The notes under the pieces were generated by a model that worked only from the letters and a program-made list of their open reading frames with translations, searched no databases and was not told the DNA's origin. Shown piece by piece: positions 56,401 through 64,000 of a stretch of DNA of 64,000 nt. The translations under genes were made by a program, and so were the position numbers. The stretch's first letter is position 1. Every line of letters starts with the position of its first letter. The stretch comes from Whitmania pigra (lineage: Eukaryota > Annelida > Clitellata > Hirudinida > Haemopidae): assembly GCA_021613335.1 (NCBI GenBank), contig JAJTWR010000266.1, positions 2,407,501-2,471,500 on the forward strand. Direction: 5' to 3'.

Positions 56401-57772
56401 ATTGAATATGTTGCGTTAATGCTGAAATTAAAACTTTTGATTTTGATGTGGGGTTCACTTGAATTTCAAGTTTGGGGGTAGCGAAGCCATCATAACGGCC
56501 CTGAGTGATGAATACCCTCTCATTAAGAACAACAGGGAAGCGTTCATTGCAATCCTCTTTACTTTTTACTTTATCATCGGGCTTCCTAGCTGCACTCAAG
56601 TTTGAATTTGTACTTATTTTCTTACATAAACACCCACTTATCTTAACATTTAGTAAATTAATAATTGCATGAATTATAATAAATATTTACAAAATTAATA
56701 TTTAAACGCCTAACAGGGAGGGGCCTACGTGGTCACTTTAATGGATAAATATGCAGCTGGATTCTCTATTTTGTTTGCTGTTTTCTTCGAGACTCTGGCT
56801 ATTTCTTGGTTTTATGGTGAGGAATTATTTATTTAATTATTATTTATTATTATTTATTTCAATATCTCAATATTTATGCAACACTTACTTAAATCAAGAT
56901 TTATTTTGAACCATAAATACATCAGGAGTGGATAGATTCGCAGGGGACATATCATCCATGTTAGGCTTCAGACCGGGAATTTACTGGAGAATTTGTTGGA
57001 AATTCGTAGCACCGATATTTATACTGGTTAATAATTTAATAACATTAAAATAATTCTTGAAATTAAATCGGAGTAACAGTCGCCAGATAATCGAGATAAA
57101 TTATTCTAATCACGCACATTGCATTCGCTTGTCTTTTTAGATTATTGATCGTAATTTTGAGCTAATTTTATGCCGTTTTTAGTTTTAGTTTTTGAAATTA
57201 TTTGTTACGTCAATTAAAGAGTAATATTGAAATTGCAGACCATAATAATTTTCGGGTTCGTGTGGTACGTTCCTCTTCAATATGATTCCTACGTCTACCC
57301 GCTGTGGGCAAACTTGTTAGGTTGGGCCATTGCCCTCTCCTCAATTCTCTGCATGCCTGCAATGGCCATCGTGAGCATTTTGAGAACAAATGGATCACTG
57401 AAAGAGGTGAAATGTATTTTATAGATAATCCGGTTGGATTTGTAAAATAAAAATAATAATATCTGCAATAAAATAATGATGTAATTGCTCAAGTTATCAT
57501 TGTCAAGTCATTAGTCGTCATCGAGTAATTTTTGTGTAAAAAATTAGTCATCTTGGTTGTAAGCCTCTTTGTAATAATAAATAAATCCTTTTTTTTACTG
57601 CAGTTGTAAAAATGCCAATGTTGAAATTAAGGTTATTAATAAAACGATAAGTGTACAAATTATTTTTTGGAAATAGCGTTTTAAAATTCTGACTACCCCC
57701 TGGAGAGACACGCAGGCGAAATACATCCCAGACAACAGACCAAGTTCAGGGAAAGTTTTGGAAGTTGTGTAA
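53490..57772 (+). CDS. SLC6 sodium/chloride-coupled monoamine transporter (DAT/SERT-like)
   Basis: Plasma-membrane neurotransmitter reuptake carrier with 12 membrane helices. Exons: 53490-53592, 53676-53912, 53983-54117, 54184-54466, 54569-54707, 54771-54905, 54971-55074, 55893-56017, 56112-56224, 56471-56599, 56717-56816, 56926-57026, 57239-57406, 57677-57772; 655 residues in phase. TM1 reads [17 protein letters not shown] with Asp at about residue 97, the amine-binding residue of DAT, NET and SERT. Also seen: the Na-site and gating stretch GGGAFLIPY, LELSLGQF-like [14 protein letters not shown], a glycosylated extracellular loop 2 with [43 protein letters not shown], and [17 protein letters not shown] rather than DLGN and the loop 2 cysteines favour a dopamine-like carrier, but serotonin transport cannot be excluded. 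Six of 13 donors have T at +3. The 818-base intron after exon 7 is empty. Confidence 0.95.
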
Positions 57773-59120
57773 AAGAAAGAATTCTTCATGAAGGCGGGAT
57801 ATATCGAGCTACTTTATAAGTTTTTCTATTGTAGTGATAGAAATATTTGACAATTAACGTAGAATTAGTCAGTGATTTTTCTAGCAGTTACCTGTTTACA
57901 AGTTGATCATGCTTGTGTTAAATACTACAATTCCTTTTAGATAATAAACATCTTCATTTGTAATCATTGAAAACAATTTTTTAATATTTATTTTTTTTAT
58001 TATAAATGCTAAAAAATGATGTGTTTTTAAATTTAGTGTGAAAAAATTTTGGTTCATATTAAACTGAAGATTATTTTTGTTTTGCTGGACACATCGACCC
58101 GAAGATTGAACCTCTGTAATTTTGAATTAAAATTCTAAAAAAAAACTTTTCCAGTCTCTGTAATCATAACGTTATTGACAATGGCTTCTGAAAACAATAA
58201 CAAATATAAGCTATTATTCATAAGTAAGTATTCGCAGTAATAATAGTTGTTTATTTATAAATCGCCTTAAGCTCAAGCGTTATGGGTATCCGTCCTTAAT
58301 ATGAGAAGTAGATCTTGAGATTATCCTTGAAGAGGCCTTGAGATGTGAAGTTTAACACCTTTAAATTTACTATTTACATTATAAATTACTAATTCGCTTA
58401 CACATCAAAACAATCTCTCTTCAGAACAAATTAACTATTCAGAAACTTTGAATTCAACAAAACTTCCTCAATTCGGGCTGATGTGGAAGAATGCTGCTCA
58501 TAGCACCGACTATTGTATTAGTTTAATTATCTTTATTACTTTAAATAACTCAATTATTTTTCACATTTAGTCATTCAATTTGTTTGATAGTGATCAAAAT
58601 CATCTCGTATTTTAGGTAATGGCTTTTGATAAGCTCCAAAAGTGTCTTTCCAAATTTTACCCCTCTAGTAATAAAAAACCTTCTCCAGTTTTAATCCGTA
58701 ATTATTCATATTAAATTCCTAATTCATAAATACTGACAATTATTACCCCAATTACCTTAATTAGTTTTTGTAATCGTTGCAATTAAAGAGTTATTGCTAA
58801 TCTATTGTTGCGCATCCTTGTCACTAATTGAATGGTCGCTGAAAGCGGAGATAAATTAGAATTAATAAATAATGAAATAAATAATTTAATAAATGTATAA
58901 AAGTGAATTAGGTTTAATAAAACGACTATGTCCAACGTCTAGTCTTGGAAGCAACGTTGGATATAAATTTTGTTATACTCAACGAAATTATTCTCTGAAA
59001 CTTGAAAGAAACTGAGATACTTCAGTTCAGGATTTGCTTTTGGCCCTGAATGCTTGAACCTTAATTACCAGAACCATGGTCCAGCGACCCATCCTTTTTG
59101 ATTGTCTCAGTTCATTTCTT
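57773..59120. other. intergenic, no gene seen
   Basis: AT-rich spacer between the transporter and the first cysteine-rich gene. No repeats or open frames worth noting. Confidence 0.5.
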
Positions 59121-59332
59121 GAGTATATATATATTCCTGCCATTTCGCTGCTAATTTACAGTTATACGATTTCAAAGGTAAGTTTACTTGATTATTTAAG
59201 AGTAATGAAAATAAAATAATAACATTTAAATGGTAAATTTAAATTTAAAACTGTATTTATTGCATTTTGTTTTATATTTTCTTCATTTGTAAAAATATTC
59301 CGTTTTAAATTGAAGGTTTTTTAAGATTCAAA

Positions 59333-60540
59333 ATGCAAGTTTTGGTCGTTTCTCTAGTTGTCCTGATGAGCTGTGTATGGACAGGTAAATTTAAAAAATT
59401 AGAACTTTTAGACATTTTATGTTTTTGCATATTGGACTTTGTATCATTATCTGAAGTTAATTTAAACAATAATAGGAAATTAATCTCGCAATTACAATTT
59501 ATCATTTTTATCTATAGTCATATTTTTCAGTAGAATAATATCAAGTGATAAGGGGCTGTCATAATTGCTTAACTTTGTTTAGAATTTGAATCCATTTGTT
59601 ATTGACAGGCCATTCAAAGACTGCGCCATGTCCTCCTTGCCCAAAGAACGAAGGACCGTGCCATACCATGTTCATGGTGGGAGATCCTGATGGGTGTTCA
59701 TGTTCAGTGTGCTTAACCCTGTGCTATGAAAGGGTAAACATTGCAATATAATTTTTTTAATAACTAATGTATTTTTATAAAACATTCTTAAAAAAATTCT
59801 TGAAACTTTGTTCCATCTGAAGTAATAACCAATGTTCACTGGATGTTAAAATTACAAAAATTGCTTTTTAAACAATATATTGTAGTATAGATTTTATTGG
59901 TAGATAATTATTTATAATCATAAGGTTTCTTACATTTCATCTGCTTGCTTCTCGAAAGGAAAACTTTTGCGGGACAGGCAAATCTTGTGTGCCAAAGCCA
60001 GTCTTTTATAATGGTACAGAAGTGGGCCAAACTGCAAGCTGTGTGAAATGTCAGTTGAGTTAGATTTTGAAATTTAATTTAAAAATTAGAAATTAAAGTT
60101 AAGTAATTCAATAAACATTATTTGAGATCGAGCAATACAATAATTAATGAATAATAGTGATTTGTAGGGTGCTGTAAATCAATGTAGGATAATTTAAAAA
60201 ATTACGAAATAGAAAATAAAAATATTTTATTTGCAGTCGAAAAATGTCCAAATCATGATTGCCCAGACTCTTGTCTAAAGACTGGATTCTTTATAGACTT
60301 CAACAAATGCAAAACGTGTCTTTGCAACGATCCATGCGTAGAGGTTCCTATGTGCTTTTCAGTTGATTTATCTTTTATCAAAATATTTTGCTTATGATAT
60401 TGTAGTGATACATTTTAAGAGGATTAAAAAAGGTTGACTAGAAAAGAAATTACTAATTGCAGAAATGCCCCAGTGGCCAGTGCTCTTTTTGGTCAATCAA
60501 TCCAGGAACTGATCCTAATTACGATTGTGAAGACTCGTAA
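59333..60540 (+). CDS. small secreted cysteine-rich protein, IGFBP-like plus antistasin-like, copy A
   Basis: Coding exons 59333-59384, 59609-59733, 59959-60049, 60237-60343, 60463-60540 give 150 residues; an untranslated first exon probably ends at 59177 (CAAAG then GTAAGT), about 40 bases after a TATATATATA at 59124. Exon 1 is a signal peptide (MQVLVVSLVVLMSCVW). Exons 2-3 have CPPCPKNEGPC, GCSCSVC..C and FCGTGKSCVP, the spacing of an IGFBP N-terminal type domain. Exon 4 has C-x3-C-x3-C..GFFIDFNKCKTCLC, close to the antistasin (protease-inhibitor) domain. Exon 5 ends with a shared SINPGT...YDC tail. Substrate or partner unknown; an extracellular inhibitor or binding protein is a reasonable guess. 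Same exon phases (1, 0, 1, 0) as copy B. Confidence 0.75.
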
Positions 60541-61005
60541 TTTATGATTGTTCAAAGAAATATATTTGAAAGCTTTGGAGCTTTTATTAATTAATTTTTA
60601 TTTAGTTAATGTGCTTAAAATTCAATTTCATTTAACTATTGAGCCATGATTGATTCGTGGCACCAATGAATAAAGCCTTTTGTATAAATGAATTGTATTA
60701 TTTTCCGCGTAAAATGTCTGAAAATTCAATGTTTTAGAATGATTTTGGTTTGATGAGACAACAATTTTGAACAATCTAAACAAGATTGTTAAATTATTAA
60801 AACGTCATAAAATACTTGTAATTAATTAATATTTATAAAATGTTTGGAAAAACATAATTTTTGTTTATATTTTGACTATCAGTTTAAACATGAATGGACT
60901 TAAATAGGCGGATTGCAAACTTTTCTATTTAAACTTGACAACTAAATTGGACAATCATCGAACAAAGTTCAGCGATTCATAGGAATACAAAATCTTACAA
61001 GTTTT
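60541..61005. other. 3' untranslated and intergenic sequence
   Basis: AT-rich; AATAAA at 60669 is the likely poly(A) signal of copy A. No gene is seen. Confidence 0.5.
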
Positions 61006-61813
61006 ATACAGTCTAACCCGGTAATGTCGCCGGCCTAAGGGTTTCCCAAAAAGCGTCGAGATAACCAATGGTCGAGATTACTGAAAATCAGTCAGGCGAC
61101 TGAATATTAACTGAATATTAGCTTGGCAAGCACTGCTTGCAATTTCTTTGTGCACACAATGTGTGTTTATAAATAAGAATGTACATGAACGTGTTTTTAA
61201 TGTTATTTTTTTAACAACAGAAATTGATATTTTACGTTGGCAACATTATATACGTGTTTGCTAACAACAAAAGGTTTATGAAGGCTTAGGTTGGAGCTTA
61301 CTTACTGTGTTAGGTGGGAGGTAAAACATCTTAATGGCCTTGACACCACATACATCCGGATAAGCTCGGCAGTTGTTCTGGATTCTTTTATTCTGCTTCC
61401 TCTCCCACTTTTTCACCCATGCAGTGAATAGATCCAGGATCTTGGTTGGCCATCGTCATCGCATGGGAAAACTTTGGTCTGCTTAATGCATCTGGGATTC
61501 TTGGATTTCCCTATAATGGCTTCCTTCCTCGTTAGTAGAAACTAGCACAGAAAGGCGGTCTTTCGATTTTTTCCACCGTGACAAGCCTCCCATTGAAACG
61601 CTTTAGTCTTGTATGGAAGGCATTTCCAAAACATTCCAGGCTTATCAGCATTAAAAGTGTTCCGACTCTCATAGGTATCCAAAGTCGTGCGCATTTGAGT
61701 ATTGAGCCACGAATCCTCTTGCTCCGGTTGAACTGCATCGCTCTCTCCACAAATTGCTTTGAAGACCATGGTTGTGCCTCTTTATGAAATGATCTACATC
61801 ATACAGTCTAACC
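61006..61813 (-). mobile_element. dead Tigger/pogo-like DNA transposon
   Basis: Minus-strand transposase remains at 61770-61260: a DDE-type segment with TFNADKPGMFWKCLPYKTKAF followed by GGKNRK, then in another frame IGKSKNPRCIK, a WVKKWERKQNKRIQNN stretch and IKMFYLPPNTV, all in the order found in Tigger transposases. The Asp-Glu of the usual NADETG has become Asp-Lys, and frameshifts break the gene. A 13-base sequence, ATACAGTCTAACC, stands at 61006 and again at 61801, each beginning with the TA expected of an insertion site, but in the same orientation; true inverted ends are not seen. Confidence 0.75.
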
Positions 61814-62597
61814 TGATAAATTTTCAGGAACGACTTCTTGCCAGTCTGTGATCAGATGTCGCTAACATTGAGTCAAATTTTGGATGGCGCCATTTGGATT
61901 GAACGTTGAATTTGAAATTATTTGTTAATAAGAGTCTTACAAATTAAAAATTTTAATTTAAGAAATATTATTATCAAAAAGATATATTACCACAAAATAT
62001 CAATATTATTTTGAAACTGATATCTTTAGCCTTAATGTAAAATCTATTTGCACCTAACAAAACATTCACGGCAAAAAACATGGAAAGTATTAAAACATTG
62101 TGAAATTGAAAAACAATAAACAAATTAATAAATTACTGCTAGACGTCGTTTCCTGAAAGCCCAATGAACCTGTGACATTAAAGTGAATTCATACTTTATT
62201 TTAGTTCGACATAGAGAGGCTTGGTGAGCATATTGTTCAAACGGAATGATTGATTGAGTTTCTGACTTGTTGACTTTTTGTCCGCGAGAAATTGAATTAA
62301 ATGTTATTATCCATGTCCAAATAATAGATAATAGCCTCAAATTGAATTACCTGATATTATTTAAATGCAGAATAACATACTGGACTAGTATCACGTATGA
62401 CAGATATAATCTCACGAAATTTTAAAACGATGAGTACACAAAAATAATTCTACAATTTGTGTTATTGTTGCACTCACTTAAAAATGCATTTGAATTATTA
62501 ACTTCATTTTACTCATTGAACTGAAAACGGAGACATAAATTTTGACGTAGCAATCGAATAACATTTGTTGCCACCGATCGCTGTGCAAGGAAAAGCT
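61814..62597. other. intergenic, no gene seen
   Basis: AT-rich spacer upstream of copy B. A TATA-like TAATAAAAG at 62598 and an untranslated exon ending at 62652 (AAAG then GTATGC) belong to copy B. Confidence 0.5.
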
Positions 62598-62846
62598 AAT
62601 AAAAGGGGAACCTCGATAACCTGCTAAGTGGCTGTTGCTCTCACTGCTAAAGGTATGCTTCCCTTAATTTGATCAAAGTATCATAAGAACAGTGTTTCAT
62701 TATTTTTATGCCAAACTTGTTAAATACAATTGTTGTTTCTTTACATTCTTGATCTAATAATGATCTTAATAATTAAAATATAAAATCTTTAAGTAAATTT
62801 AGAAAAAATCATTGATTTTTTTATGCATTTATTGACGCACTTACAG

Positions 62847-63947
62847 ATGATGAAAGGAGAAGTTGCCATTGTTTTCTTTGCTATCATTCTTTTTGCAGAT
62901 TTGACTTCAGGTTTTTAAATACTTTCTCAACAATATTTGTTTATAAAGAATTTATAAAACAAAATTCAAAACTGTTCAAGAAAAAATTTTAAAATTAAAA
63001 GAAGCTCTTGCCTCCTGTAAACAATGTCCAGCAAAGACTACTCTTCCATGCCATGAAAGTCTTCGTTTTGCTAAGCCATGCGCATGCTCGATATGCTTGA
63101 CTAAATGCGACAAAAGGGTAAGTTGCCAATGTTCCAGTTCGAACCTAAGTCTTTTTCCTATTCTAAATTCATTAATAAATTAATTAATTGCTGTTTAATT
63201 ATTAAACTTGATCTCTTCAACATACTGCACAAGTGTTAGTCTTCTTTAGGTACCAGTTTGCAAGAAAGGTGAAACTTGCGTTACTGAACCAGTTTACTTT
63301 GATAGTAAGAAGGTCGGAGTAACTGCTGTTTGCAAGCCATGTGAGTTTTCGGGCAGCAAAATTTGTTCCAAACCGTTTTTCTTTTTTTGCTTTCCAAATA
63401 CCAAATTGAAATAACGAAGGAGCCCACAACTGCCGCGCCTAGAGTTCCGAAGTTTCTGAAGGCCATGATCACAAATAAAAATACATTGATAAAAAATATT
63501 ATTATTATAATACAAAAAAACACGAAACAATTTCAGTTGAGAAATGTCCACAAGTCGAATGCACAAACAAATGTCCTAAAAGCGGTTTTTTCATCGACAT
63601 CAATGGTTGTAGGACTTGTCTGTGCAAGGAACCTTGCAAAGAAGTATAGATTCCTTATCAATATTAATTAATTACTAATTTTTCTTAGTAATACATTAAT
63701 GCATGTGGATAATATTGGATAAATGAATAATTATTACCATTAATAAAATAGTAATGATAATTTAATATAAAATCATGTAATTAGTTAACATTGTTAATAT
63801 CAATTCAAAATTACAAAAACCCACAGTTATTAATTTAGTACATGACATTCAAAATGTGGATGTTAACTCTTCCAGCTGAAATGCCCAAATGGATGTACTG
63901 CCTTTAGCATCAATCCAGGCACTGAACCCAACTACAAATGCGACTGA
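62847..63947 (+). CDS. small secreted cysteine-rich protein, IGFBP-like plus antistasin-like, copy B
   Basis: Tandem paralogue of copy A. Coding exons 62847-62910, 63002-63117, 63250-63340, 63537-63643, 63876-63947; 149 residues. The third and fourth exons have exactly the same lengths (91 and 107 bases) as in copy A, and all phases agree. Exon 1 is a signal peptide (VAIVFFAIILFADL). Exon 2 has CKQC, LPC, CACSICLTKC; exon 4 has C-x3-C-x3-C..SGFFIDINGCRTCLC, a better antistasin match than in copy A; exon 5 has CPNGC and SINPGTEPNYKC. An acceptor (TTACAG) directly precedes the ATG, so a leader intron (62653-62846) separates an untranslated first exon. Two ATG codons in a row start the frame. 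Role unknown beyond secretion. Confidence 0.75.
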
Positions 63948-64000
63948 TGTTGAAGCAGTGATTGCTTTTGATGCTTTGATATTTATAAATCTCAAAGTAA

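Overview
The window is nuclear DNA from an animal, most likely a bilaterian invertebrate. The protein genes are split by many small introns, the orthologues are metazoan (AP-2, a monoamine-type SLC6 transporter, BRD8, POLR2C, DHX37, RPL4, DCUN1D, UTP23), and there are RNA polymerase II snRNA and intronic snoRNA genes, long triplet microsatellites and decayed transposons. Two small secreted cysteine-rich genes with antistasin-like and IGFBP-like spacing and an IL-17-like gene fit a non-vertebrate. I cannot name the species.

Layout, left to right. 1-5340: repeat-rich DNA with a U1 snRNA gene (3512-3675, +). 5341-7597 (+): AP-2 transcription factor. 8428-9855 (-): UTP23. 10191-14897 (+): BRD8, head to head with UTP23 across 335 bp. 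15011-16668 (-): POLR2C, tail to tail with BRD8. 17567-18772 (+): an intronless gene I do not recognise. 18773-25195: low-complexity DNA. 25196-29159 (-): a C2H2 zinc-finger gene, 5' end not found. 29160-37648: gene-poor DNA with minisatellites and triplet repeats. 37649-45151 (-): DHX37, 26 coding exons. 46145-48829 (-): RPL4, with three U18 snoRNA copies in one intron. 49880-50671 (+): a secreted protein with two IL-17-like domains. 51085-53206 (-): DCUN1D1/2-type. 53490-57772 (+): DAT/SERT-like SLC6 transporter. 59333-60540 and 62847-63947 (+): two tandem paralogues of a secreted cysteine-rich protein, with a dead Tigger/pogo transposon between them.

Several genes belong to ribosome production: UTP23 and DHX37 (small-subunit processome), RPL4 (large subunit) and the U18 snoRNAs (28S rRNA 2'-O-methylation). 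Others serve transcription: POLR2C, BRD8 (TIP60/NuA4), AP-2 and the zinc-finger protein.

The most striking signal concerns splicing. Joining exons by reading phase and protein homology, I count by eye about 35 of 98 GT donors with T at intron position +3, where animal introns almost always have A or G. The U1 snRNA gene in the window keeps all its folds and protein sites but reads ATACTAACCTG instead of ATACTTACCTG at its 5' end. That single change is at the base that pairs with +3, and A there pairs with U. This looks like a U1 variant matched to a relaxed donor class. All coordinates, counts and joins were made by eye.
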